Below, one piece after another: positions 25,065 to 32,277 of a stretch of DNA of 64,000 bases (its first letter is position 1; every line of letters starts with the position of its first letter). The DNA comes from an uncultured Prevotellaceae bacterium. GTDB lineage: Bacteria; Bacteroidota; Bacteroidia; Bacteroidales; Bacteroidaceae. Below the pieces are notes generated by a model. That model did not search any database. It worked only from the letters and a program-made list of their open reading frames with translations, and was not told the origin of the DNA. The stretch spans positions 62,001 through 126,000 of the forward strand of contig CAMKSE010000002.1 of the NCBI GenBank assembly GCA_946415365.1. The letters run 5' to 3'. Position numbers and translations under genes: made by a program.

Positions 25065-25502
25065 TCAGCAGAAATCCCCATGATTTAGAAAGGCATCTAA
25101 TGTCTCTGGAGGTAATTCGTCCGTTGTCAATGGACGAATTTCGATATGTCCTTTGTCGCCTACAGGAATGATGCTGTTTTGTAAATCGTCCGCTGACAAT
25201 GGACGATTCTCGAACATACTGCACCATGCCTCGTAGAAGATGCGCATACGTTTGATGCTGGTCTCAGAGAAGCCCCTTAACCCAGGCAATTCCTGTTGCA
25301 GCAATTCTGAGATAGTACCAATAGCATTGCTGCCCCATCTTGCTGCTCTGCTTTGGACGGAAATATACCCGCCAATGGCATAGTAAAGAGCCAGCACTTC
25401 CTTGTTTACTAATCGTGCTGCACGATAGCGACTTTCCAATATCGCTTCCTTGATAGCCTTTACTGCCTCAGCATACGTCGCTGTTATTTGTTTCTGTTCC
25501 AT
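25065..25502 (-). CDS. DUF1016 (YhcG-type) N-terminal domain protein, truncated
   Basis: A 145-residue protein matching the DUF1016 N-terminal domain: 'NKEVLALYYAIGGYISVQSR', then 'GSNAIGTISELLQQELPGLR' and 'GFSETSIKRMRIFYEAW'. Full YhcG-type proteins run to about 340-380 residues and end in a PDDEXK nuclease domain. Here the protein stops right after 'LDAFLNHGDFC', so the nuclease half is gone. It may be a non-functional remnant or a stand-alone N-terminal domain. It has its own -7 element at 25520-25527. Confidence 0.75.
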   Translation of the reverse strand: MEQKQITATYAEAVKAIKEAILESRYRAARLVNKEVLALYYAIGGYISVQSRAARWGSNAIGTISELLQQELPGLRGFSETSIKRMRIFYEAWCSMFENRPLSADDLQNSIIPVGDKGHIEIRPLTTDELPPETLDAFLNHGDFC

Positions 25503-25519
25503 ATAATCAATTTCGTTTG

Positions 25520-25527
25520 CAAAGTTA
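25520..25527 (-). promoter_or_regulatory. -7 element for the DUF1016-RhuM pair
   Basis: Reads TAACTTTG on the minus strand, 17 nt before the start codon at 25502. Confidence 0.5.
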
Positions 25528-25576
25528 ATGCTTTTATTCCGAATATAATTATTCTCTCTGCATTTTATCGCTTTTG

Positions 25577-25825
25577 TTACTTATTAAAAGTAATCCAATT
25601 AGTCCTATACTTGTAACTTGGAGCCAATTTGCTTTCAGGGAAGATTTCTTTCACCTGCATGTCTTCATTTACGCCAAGCAGAATCAGTCCGCCTATGGTA
25701 TTGGCAAAAGCCGAATACGTCTGCCAAATTGACTTCGGCACCTCAGCCTTTGCTTTCTTGCACTCCAGTGTAACCCGCTCACCTTTCAGCAATGTTTCTT
25801 TTATCGTTTTCTCGTTAATATTCAT
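25577..25825 (-). pseudogene. 5' fragment of a Schlafen AlbA_2 domain gene
   Basis: An 82-residue reading frame. Residues 1-60 match the start of AlbA_2 (Schlafen/COG2865-like) proteins: 'KGERVTLECKKAKAEVPKSI' and 'SAFANTIGGLILLGVNED'. Intact members continue for several hundred residues. Here the frame runs into unrelated sequence ('YKYRTNWITFNK') and stops. A second, shorter 5' fragment of the same type lies at 26985-27074. Confidence 0.7.
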
Positions 25826-25852
25826 ATCTTTTGCAAAATAACAAATAATTAT

Positions 25853-26935
25853 TCAAACTACTTCAATGTCCAAATCATAACTTTTACTGTTATAGTTTAT
25901 TCTGACATTATATTCTTTCAATTCTCTGTTGGCTGCTATCTTATGTAGTTCTTCTCTATCACTCAATAACATTTCTGGGCCATAATAAATTGCTTTCAGT
26001 TTGTCAAAATCTACAATGTTAGCATACTTATTATTCCAATTTCCCCATTTACAAATCAATCTCCATTCTTTTTCCCTACTATACTCAGTCGATTTATATA
26101 GGTATGGGCGGCACAAGTCCAGCAAATCAATATTGTGAAGAATTGGCTTCAGACTTTCAATTCCTGTTGCCACAAATCGGTCTATGACAAATGATTCTAT
26201 GCGGTAATTGGAAAGGTCATAACGCTCATCAGAATAAAAAACTGGTAACAAGGCCGAGTGCGTTGTTTCATTAGGTAAGGCTAACAACGAAAACATAAGC
26301 GGGATACCACTAAAATCATATTCCAATGCATATCCTTTATAGCCATCAGCATACATATCCCACATAAATTTAGATCTTACATTCTCGGTAAAGCATGCAA
26401 TCTGCGTAGTATTGTCATTTCTTAAGAAATCCATACTATTACGCAATGTTGTAATAATTTTATCCTTAATTGGGCAGTTCGCAATAGCCCTTCTTAACAT
26501 CCAAACAGCATCCTCCGCAGAGGTTTCTCTTATCTTTTGGCTATTGCGAAGCATAAGGGGTTTCAGAATCTCTGGCAAACTATCTGGATAAGCGCCATTC
26601 TTCACCATAGATTGAAAATCTTGAATAGTATCTTTGTTTATCAGTTTTATTATAAGATCCCAAACTTTATTTTCATCAAAATAGCAGAGAGCGTCATATT
26701 TGTCAGAAAAGCATGAAGCAGAGCAAGTGGCAATAGTCTTGTTTTTGAGTGAATCAAGCACATAGTCCTTACCCTCTTCATCCCTCTTTATTTTTCTGAA
26801 GCGATAGAGTTTAGAAGGTAATATCGTATCCAGACTACTATTAATTATGCTCCACCTTTTGGCGATTTCGTTAAAAGGCAAGTTTGCTGGGATACATTGG
26901 CTTTCAAAGAATGCCTTAAATTCTTCTTTTGTCAT
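25853..26935 (-). CDS. DUF2971 protein
   Basis: A 360-residue protein with the DUF2971 hallmarks: 'LPSKLYRFRKIKRDE' followed by 'FSDKYDALCYFDE', the central 'TQIACFTENVRSKFMWDMYA' continuing with 'GYKGYALEYDF', and 'REKEWRLICKW' near the C-terminus. Conserved residues include the Arg of YRFRK, the Trp of MW, the Glu of LEYD and the EWR triplet. DUF2971 proteins are widespread in bacteria, often in variable or defence-associated regions, and have no settled biochemical function. No signal peptide. It stands between two AlbA_2 gene fragments. Confidence 0.8.
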   Translation of the reverse strand: MTKEEFKAFFESQCIPANLPFNEIAKRWSIINSSLDTILPSKLYRFRKIKRDEEGKDYVLDSLKNKTIATCSASCFSDKYDALCYFDENKVWDLIIKLINKDTIQDFQSMVKNGAYPDSLPEILKPLMLRNSQKIRETSAEDAVWMLRRAIANCPIKDKIITTLRNSMDFLRNDNTTQIACFTENVRSKFMWDMYADGYKGYALEYDFSGIPLMFSLLALPNETTHSALLPVFYSDERYDLSNYRIESFVIDRFVATGIESLKPILHNIDLLDLCRPYLYKSTEYSREKEWRLICKWGNWNNKYANIVDFDKLKAIYYGPEMLLSDREELHKIAANRELKEYNVRINYNSKSYDLDIEVV

Positions 26936-26984
26936 CTAAAATTATACTATATTGAAGTTGCTTACTATTCGTGAGAGTTAGCCT

Positions 26985-27074
26985 TTACCCCTTATAGAGT
27001 TTGTAAATGTACTTACACTCCAATGCCACATACTCGCCTTTGAGCAATGTTTCTTTCATTGTTTTTTCGTCCAT
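26985..27074 (-). pseudogene. Second 5' fragment of an AlbA_2 domain gene
   Basis: An ATG at 27074 opens a 29-codon frame beginning MDEKTMKETLLKGEYVALEC, very similar to the start of the fragment at 25825 (NEKTIKETLLKGERVTLEC). The similarity then ends abruptly. Only the first ~22 codons of the ancestral gene remain. Confidence 0.6.
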
Positions 27075-27096
27075 ATTAATATATCGCTACTCTCCC

Positions 27097-27200
27097 TTAT
27101 TCTATTGTCCAATCAAAATGATTAGGAGAACCTCCCCAAAAATCCTTTCGTTTCTTCCTCCATTTCCTCCACATCCTAGAAAATGTTCTAATTGAGTTGT
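27097..27200 (-). pseudogene. Possible 3' remnant of an unknown gene
   Basis: Read on the minus strand, about 30 codons end in a TAA at 27097-27099 and encode a basic, aromatic stretch (RMWRKWRKKRKDFWGG) without an obvious start. It may be the end of a decayed gene. Not recognised. Confidence 0.2.
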
Positions 27201-27230
27201 ACCCCTAGATTGCGAGAGTTTTCAATTATG

Positions 27231-28028
27231 CTATAACATTTTCCGACTTTCGTCATGAAAATAACTTTTCTTTCTCTGTTTAACATCGCAAATATTGTAG
27301 TAGGTGCCAACATTTGGCATAAAATCTTGGTAAACACAAAGAAAGAATATCTCATTATTGCCTTCCAATAATTTCTCTATACACTCACACTCATAACTGC
27401 TGCACTTTGTAATGTAAATAGCTGTAATTGCATCATCAATTTTAAGGAATTCTTTTTTACTCACAATGCGATACTCATTTTCATGTGACCAACTATTATG
27501 CTTGGTAAAGAAAAAGTTTTTCCGGTTTTTCATAAAGAATGAGTCGAAATCCATAACTTCTGCTTGGGTTATTTTTGGAGGCTCTGGTAATATTGATACA
27601 TAGCTTACCACATTATGCAACATTTTCGGTTCTATATGTTGCATCAATTTATTATAGTCAAACTCTATGCATACCCCTTTTGCCTTATCTGCATATTGGC
27701 CCCACATCATTGGTGACATACATCCTTGTATGAAAGAATCATAGTCCATTGTAAGACTGATTTGCTTGTAGTGTTTTTTCTCTTCATGATACAAATTCAT
27801 ATACTCCATATCCTTTATCGAGTGACACTGCGACGAGAAATTGCTTTCAAAGATATCATTCATATCCATTATATTACCAAACTTCAGCGTCTTCGTCAAC
27901 CAAATCTTTACGAAAGAATTGAAAGATGTATAATGATATAACCTCTTTTTACGTGTATCTATATCCAATGGCTTTCCTGGATAAATAAGACTTTTGTCAC
28001 CCCTTATAATGTATGTTTCTGAATTCAT
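27231..28028 (-). CDS. DUF2971 protein, second copy
   Basis: A 265-residue protein of the DUF2971 type but quite diverged from the copy at 25853. 'KKRLYHYTSFNSFVKIWLTK' contains the N-terminal Tyr-His-Tyr motif, 'KFGNIMDMNDIFESN' the 'ND' motif, 'MMWGQYADKAKGVCIEFDY' the central signature, and 'SHENEYRIVSK' the C-terminal EYR. The start at 28028 was chosen because earlier ATGs overlap the upstream gene and add no conserved sequence. It begins 13 nt after the stop of the small gene at 28042, so the two form an operon. Function unknown. Confidence 0.78.
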   Translation of the reverse strand: MNSETYIIRGDKSLIYPGKPLDIDTRKKRLYHYTSFNSFVKIWLTKTLKFGNIMDMNDIFESNFSSQCHSIKDMEYMNLYHEEKKHYKQISLTMDYDSFIQGCMSPMMWGQYADKAKGVCIEFDYNKLMQHIEPKMLHNVVSYVSILPEPPKITQAEVMDFDSFFMKNRKNFFFTKHNSWSHENEYRIVSKKEFLKIDDAITAIYITKCSSYECECIEKLLEGNNEIFFLCVYQDFMPNVGTYYNICDVKQRKKSYFHDESRKML

Positions 28029-28041
28029 ATTGTACAGTATT

Positions 28042-28359
28042 TTATTTACGATATAATCCATTGACAAAATCAAGCGCATCACAGCACATTGATCGGAAGT
28101 GATTGAACTGATGGTCTTGATATCCCTTTAATAGATATTTATGTTGGTTTCTGGATGCAATATCATGTAAAGTGCAGAATCCCTGACATATTTTATAGTC
28201 TATAAACATCAAACAACACTGCTCTTGATTGATAAGAGCACTATAATATAACCATTTACTGCGGTTCTCATGATACGAAAGCAATTTCTGCTCTAAACTA
28301 CTTGGCAGGTTTTGCTTGATTTTTTCCTCAAGGATATTGTATAATAATTTTTTATCCAT
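28042..28359 (-). CDS. Small protein co-transcribed with DUF2971, unknown
   Basis: A 105-residue protein with no recognised domain. It is mostly helical, with an N-terminal 'LYNILEEKIKQNLPSSLEQK' and several Cys residues in the second half ('EQCCLMFIDYKICQGFC'). The ATG at 28359 was chosen because a -7 element lies at 28380-28387, inside any longer frame. Position upstream of, and only 13 nt from, a DUF2971 gene suggests a functional pair, possibly an antidote or adaptor, but no sequence feature proves this. Confidence 0.6.
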   Translation of the reverse strand: MDKKLLYNILEEKIKQNLPSSLEQKLLSYHENRSKWLYYSALINQEQCCLMFIDYKICQGFCTLHDIASRNQHKYLLKGYQDHQFNHFRSMCCDALDFVNGLYRK

Positions 28360-28379
28360 AACATAATACAAATTTTCTG

Positions 28380-28387
28380 CAAAGATA
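28380..28387 (-). promoter_or_regulatory. -7 element for the small protein-DUF2971 operon
   Basis: Reads TATCTTTG on the minus strand, 21 nt before the start codon at 28359. Confidence 0.5.
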
Positions 28388-28586
28388 AATAAAACTTTTG
28401 TAATCTCCAAACCGAACTCTTAAAAGTCCGCTGACTTTTTTCTATTATTGCGATTCCTACTTTTATTAAGCCATTAAACCGATGGGCAAGACGTTCGATT
28501 TCGGATTCTAAAGAAGAGGTGTAGACAAATATATTCCCTGGCATCTCGTCGTAGCTCAAGCAGCATACCCCAGGTACTTCCAGTGA

Positions 28587-28682
28587 CTATCGCGTTCAAA
28601 ACGTCAGAAAGAGTACAAGGCAGAGCAAGCGAAGTATGACAAGAAGATAGCCGAACTAAAAAAAGAAGATTTTGTTAAATAA
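28587..28682 (+). pseudogene. 3' remnant of an unknown gene
   Basis: A 31-codon frame ends in TAA and encodes a charged helical tail (RSKRQKEYKAEQAKYDKK). The same frame continues upstream through a single stop (TGA at 28584-28586). There is no start or promoter, and the composition looks like a real C-terminus, so it is probably left over from a deleted gene. Confidence 0.3.
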
Positions 28683-28716
28683 TACAAAATAGCATTGGTA
28701 GAAATAATATAATGAC

Positions 28717-28724
28717 TACCTTTG
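28717..28724 (+). promoter_or_regulatory. -7 element for the lipoprotein gene
   Basis: TACCTTTG, 19 nt before the ATG at 28743. Confidence 0.5.
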
Positions 28725-28742
28725 CAAAAAGACTTTGTAATT

Positions 28743-29276
28743 ATGAGAAAAAATATTGTTTTATTTTTTATTGTCTCTTTATGTATCTGTACATTCGTTA
28801 ATTGTAACAATACAGACTATACTAAAGAAGAGAAATATTTGGAAGAAGTATATCTGAAAGATAGATACAATAAAACAGATACAACTAAGATTATTACTAT
28901 TGTTAAGGCTGAGAAAACCCGCTTGTACAATCCTAAACTTGATGAAAACAAACAACGTATGATTCTCTTCGGCAAGACTTCATTCCAAAAGTATGTTGAT
29001 GCATTAGATGCACATGAGTCAGGTAAAGTTTCTGATGATGTAGTATTTAAAGACATAAAAAAAATATTTACTTCCATTGAATCCAATAGTGACGGTCTTA
29101 TTGTCATGTTTAAAATGAAAAATGCAGATGGCTATTTCTTTGATATTCTATTCTCAAATGATGATGTATATTATGCTACTTTAATGACAGACGTTGGAAT
29201 ATATCTCTCAAAACAAGTTTATAACTATGAAATTAATGAGGCAAGAGAGGAACTGAAAGATGCATTGAAGAGGTAG
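28743..29276 (+). CDS. Putative lipoprotein, unknown function
   Basis: A 177-residue protein with a type II-like signal (MRKNIVLFFIVSLCICTFVNC), Cys at about 21 preceded by the unusual VN. The mature part is acidic, with predicted helices around 'KRMILFGKTSFQKYVDALDA'-like sequence (residues ~60-85) and a beta-rich end. No family recognised. The gene stands alone, with its own promoter and terminator, in the middle of the island on the opposite strand to its neighbours. AT-rich codon use matches the island and not the flanks. Confidence 0.65.
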   Translation: MRKNIVLFFIVSLCICTFVNCNNTDYTKEEKYLEEVYLKDRYNKTDTTKIITIVKAEKTRLYNPKLDENKQRMILFGKTSFQKYVDALDAHESGKVSDDVVFKDIKKIFTSIESNSDGLIVMFKMKNADGYFFDILFSNDDVYYATLMTDVGIYLSKQVYNYEINEAREELKDALKR

Positions 29277-29350
29277 TTTAAATACAATATCTCACTAACA
29301 CAGGTACTTTTTCATTGCCCATCCTCTATTTGCACACACGACACACGTAG

Positions 29351-29372
29351 ACACAGGCCCCCTGTGTGTTTT
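29351..29372 (+). terminator. Intrinsic terminator after the lipoprotein gene
   Basis: ACACAGG (29351-29357) pairs with CCTGTGT (29361-29367) across a 3-nt loop and is followed by GTTTT. It lies 75 nt after the lipoprotein stop codon. Confidence 0.6.
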
Positions 29373-29404
29373 AAATGATATGTCTTTTGAATTCACTTCC
29401 ATAC

Positions 29405-31291
29405 TTACCATCTTAGAGCATTAAAAAGGTTCTCAAGACTCACTTCGTCTTGGATAAAAACTTCACGAGGCTTGCTGCCATGAGCTTCACCGACAACACC
29501 AGCCTTTTCCAGCTGGTCCATTAATCTGCCTGCTCGATTATAACCAATTGCGAACTTTCTTTGGATCAGACTTGTTGATCCATCTTGGCTCAAGACAATT
29601 AAACGTGCTGCATCTTCAAACAAAGGATCAAGATCCTGCATATCAACATCACGTGGCTCATTGTATTCATTTTCATCTAAATACGGGTCAGGCAATTCAT
29701 AAGAACTGATATAACCTTCTTGACGGGAAATAAACTCATTGATACGTTCCACTTCTGTTGTATCCACAAAAGCACATTGGACTCTTATACAATCAATGCT
29801 TTTACCTGCTCTAAACAACATATCACCATTTCCTAACAATTCTTCTGCTCCATCACTATCAAGAATGACCTGAGAATCTATACGCTCTGGTAGTCTAAAA
29901 GCGATACGTGTTGGGAAATTAGTCTTGATTGCTCCTGTGATAATATCGTTAGTAGGTCGTTTCGTAGAAATGATCATGTGAATACCAACTGCACGAGCAT
30001 ATTGTGCCAATTGGACTATTGGGGTCTCGAAATCATGCCCTTTCTCTTCAATAAAGTCTCCATACTCGTCAATAACGACAACAATATAAGGCATGAATCT
30101 GTGCCCAACAGCAGGATTTAACTGACGATTTATAAATTTGCTGTTATATTCTTGGACATTCCTAACACATGCCATTTTCAACAAATCATAACGAACTTCC
30201 ATCTCCTTGCATAAACTGTTCAACGTGCTAATGGCTTGACTACCATTAGATACTATAAAAGGTTCGTTAGGCAATGAAGCAAGGAATTGTTTGGCAATCT
30301 GAGCATACGCCCCAAACTCAACTCCATAAGGATCCATGAGTACAAGCTTTAATTCTGCAGGATGTTTCTTATAGAGCAAGGACATAATCATTGCATTTAG
30401 TGCTATTGATTTGCCCTGACCTGTTGAGCCTGCAATAAGGACGTGAGGTGCTTTGGTTAGGTCGAACATAAAAACTTCATTGGTAATGGTCTTACCTATT
30501 GCACAAGGCAACTCCATCGTTGTTTCTTGGAATTGTTTAGTGTTTAGAATACTATCCAAAGAAACAATAGAGGGACGTATATTGGGAACTTCTATACCGA
30601 TTGTCCCTTTACCTGGTATTGGTATTAGAATCTGAACATTATGCGAACACAATGCCAGAGCTATATCATCTTCTAATCCTCTCAACTTAGAGGCATTCAC
30701 GCCAGGAGCAAGCGTTATCTCATATAGCGTGATTCTGGGTCCAACGGTGACTTTAATAGAAGATATTTCTATGCCAAAGCTTCGCAAAGTTTCCACAATA
30801 CGATTCTTATTGGTTTGTTGCTCTTCCATATTGTCATATGGTGTACCGTCAAAATCATACTTCTTTAGTAAATCAATAGTAGGATAGTGATAGTCTTCCA
30901 AATCCTTTTTGGGATCGTATGGCATTGAGATATCACCATAGCTAATGTCACTACGATTATCTTCTTGATTAACAGGTATATGGTGTGTATTCTGCTGAGA
31001 GACTACAGGACCTCCATACTGTTGTCCTTCTTTGCCTACATTTGAAGTAATTTCTTGTCCTCCATTATTTTGCGGTTCTTGTTGTATTCCAGTTGAACTA
31101 TGAATAGAGCTATCGACTTTATCTCTTCTATACAATCCTGTTCCTGGGATGCCTGTATTAACATATGTCCCATTATGACCTATTGATACATTTGCACCCT
31201 TAGGGCCAATATTTACACCTAAACCACTTTTACTAATATTTATGTAAAAGCCGGGAAATATCTTTATGCGTTTTCGAAATCTCCATCCCAT
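29405..31291 (-). CDS. DUF4236-FtsK/SpoIIIE fusion, soluble DNA translocase
   Basis: A 628-residue protein. Residues 1-55 match DUF4236 ('MGWRFRKRIKIFPGFYINIS', 'KSGLGVNIGPKGANVSIG', 'YVNTGIPGTGLYRR'). A variable linker to about 145 precedes the FtsK alpha/beta motor. Walker A is 'AGSTGQGKSIAL' (about 290), Walker B 'YIVVVIDEYGDF' (about 410), with 'MIISTKRPTNDIITGAIKTN' following. A winged-helix gamma domain ends the protein ('DAARLIVLSQDGSTSLIQRK'). The four N-terminal transmembrane helices of chromosomal FtsK are absent. FtsK-type motors pump double-stranded DNA. In an island this could serve mobility, replication or defence. The XRE gene 5 nt upstream is co-transcribed. Confidence 0.87.
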   Translation of the reverse strand: MGWRFRKRIKIFPGFYINISKSGLGVNIGPKGANVSIGHNGTYVNTGIPGTGLYRRDKVDSSIHSSTGIQQEPQNNGGQEITSNVGKEGQQYGGPVVSQQNTHHIPVNQEDNRSDISYGDISMPYDPKKDLEDYHYPTIDLLKKYDFDGTPYDNMEEQQTNKNRIVETLRSFGIEISSIKVTVGPRITLYEITLAPGVNASKLRGLEDDIALALCSHNVQILIPIPGKGTIGIEVPNIRPSIVSLDSILNTKQFQETTMELPCAIGKTITNEVFMFDLTKAPHVLIAGSTGQGKSIALNAMIMSLLYKKHPAELKLVLMDPYGVEFGAYAQIAKQFLASLPNEPFIVSNGSQAISTLNSLCKEMEVRYDLLKMACVRNVQEYNSKFINRQLNPAVGHRFMPYIVVVIDEYGDFIEEKGHDFETPIVQLAQYARAVGIHMIISTKRPTNDIITGAIKTNFPTRIAFRLPERIDSQVILDSDGAEELLGNGDMLFRAGKSIDCIRVQCAFVDTTEVERINEFISRQEGYISSYELPDPYLDENEYNEPRDVDMQDLDPLFEDAARLIVLSQDGSTSLIQRKFAIGYNRAGRLMDQLEKAGVVGEAHGSKPREVFIQDEVSLENLFNALRW

Positions 31292-31296
31292 ATAAC

Positions 31297-31518
31297 CTAA
31301 CTATTACTTACAGATTCCATAAATTTCTTATTGAACAACTCCTCCACGCCAACATTCAATAGTTTTGAGATCCTTGCTAAGGTTTCAATATCAGGCTGTG
31401 AAGAGTTGGTACACCACTTGGAAACAGTAGATGGACTCACTCCTAGTTCCTCAGATAGCCATTTACTGGTTTTCTTTTGTTCCACTAGCACTAATTTTAG
31501 GCGATTTACGTCTTGCAT
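31297..31518 (-). CDS. XRE-family HTH regulator
   Basis: A 73-residue protein consisting of one HTH_3 domain: 'KTSKWLSEELGVSPSTVSKW' followed by 'TNSSQPDIETLARISKLLNV'. It starts at an ATG at 31518; a TTG at 31527 is possible. The stop is 5 nt before the DUF4236-FtsK gene, so the two form an operon in which this protein is likely the autoregulator. A -7-like element (TAACTTTA) lies at 31544-31551. Confidence 0.85.
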   Translation of the reverse strand: MQDVNRLKLVLVEQKKTSKWLSEELGVSPSTVSKWCTNSSQPDIETLARISKLLNVGVEELFNKKFMESVSNS

Positions 31519-31543
31519 ACATTTCAAATTTGTAGTTTGGGTG

Positions 31544-31551
31544 TAAAGTTA
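31544..31551 (-). promoter_or_regulatory. -7-like element for the XRE-FtsK operon
   Basis: Reads TAACTTTA on the minus strand, one base off the consensus, 26 nt before the ATG at 31518. Confidence 0.35.
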
Positions 31552-31654
31552 GTGAAAACTATTCATTCTACGAAGAAGACAGTTCTTTTTTTAGAGTTTT
31601 TTATGAACATATGCCACAATAGGAGTTGCCTATTATTTCCTATTGCTTGACATA

Positions 31655-31748
31655 CTGCAAAGAGTTTCCGTTGAAGGGTGTAGCCTAATACGCACTTTTC
31701 TGTGGAGTGCCACACAAAAATGCTTGCCTGCTTTCTGATGAGCAAGCT
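31655..31748 (-). repeat. Right copy of the diverged inverted repeat bracketing the island
   Basis: Carries the reverse complements of the two exact blocks described for the left copy (31683-31702 and 31737-31748). The pair faces inward across about 7.8 kb. Confidence 0.65.
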
Positions 31749-31832
31749 AGACAGACATTAGGCTTCTGTTTCCCTGAATTGTTATTTCACAGAAAGGAAT
31801 TTTCTGAATGAGCCTCTCTGGAAATCATGATG

Positions 31833-31840
31833 TACCTTTG
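31833..31840 (+). promoter_or_regulatory. -7 element before a broken small gene
   Basis: TACCTTTG, 28 nt before an ATG at 31869. Confidence 0.4.
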
Positions 31841-31868
31841 CCCGCAAATTACAAAAACCAAATAAGAC

Positions 31869-31990
31869 ATGGAAGTTATATCAATTGAGCGCAGTACCTA
31901 CGAGGTAATCGGCTTGCCGCTTCGTTCGTCGAAGAACTGCTGACGAGCTTCAAAAGCGTCATCACAAAGATGAAGGAGATGGCTAAATGA
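31869..31990 (+). pseudogene. Broken small gene, excisionase-like start
   Basis: The frame from 31869 begins MEVISIERSTYE, a start common to small helix-turn-helix proteins of Bacteroidota mobile elements. It stops after 24 codons (TGA 31941-31943). The neighbouring frame continues without a start as 'ASFVEELLTSFKSVITKMKE' to a TGA at 31988-31990. A one-base shift plus loss of the central HTH region would explain this. The identification is tentative. Confidence 0.4.
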
Positions 31991-32229
31991 GGTTACGATT
32001 TGGCAACCTAACTCCTTCACCAATCCTCCCCAATTTGCGTTAAGTTCCAAATTGTACTTCCTCATTCTGCCCCGTCTTGCCTTTATTACAGGCCGAATTG
32101 CGTTAATCTTCCAAAATCGCTTTCTTTTTACAAGCGTTTTTCGTAATTTTGGCTTCGCCGAACTTACTATGCACTCGGAAATGAAAAGAAAAAAATAGGA
32201 TTTTCTTTTGCATTTCGCTCGTTTTTTCG
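31991..32229. other. Intergenic region upstream of the C1 peptidase gene
   Basis: No plus-strand gene is seen. A 119-codon minus-strand frame covers 31898-32257, but it overlaps the peptidase promoter and the broken gene and is of repeat-like, basic composition, so it is not called as a gene. Confidence 0.4.
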
Positions 32230-32237
32230 TAACTTTG
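32230..32237 (+). promoter_or_regulatory. -7 element for the C1 peptidase gene
   Basis: TAACTTTG, 41 nt before the ATG at 32278. Confidence 0.5.
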
Positions 32238-32277
32238 CAGCGTATTACATCAAGCAACTAAAAACAGAAATGAAAAT

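Larger units (their letters stand above)
31552..31868. other. Non-coding right edge of the accessory island
   Basis: No convincing gene. The minus strand has a 60-codon open frame (31563-31745), but it covers the repeat segment and is not protein-like. The stretch contains the right copy of the bracketing inverted repeat and a promoter at 31833-31840. Confidence 0.5.

Noticed and set aside
28293..28559. An 88-codon minus-strand frame starting MSYDEMPGN
   Set aside because: It overlaps the small protein gene at 28359 and its -7 element in another frame. The part upstream of 28430 may be a gene remnant, but nothing supports a product.
31563..31745. A 60-codon minus-strand frame at the right island edge
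   Set aside because: It covers the inverted-repeat segment. The left copy of that segment has stops in the same frame, so it does not look coding.
31898..32257. A 119-codon minus-strand frame upstream of the C1 peptidase gene
   Set aside because: It overlaps the peptidase promoter and the broken small gene, has no promoter or domain, and its basic composition comes from A/T-rich non-coding sequence.
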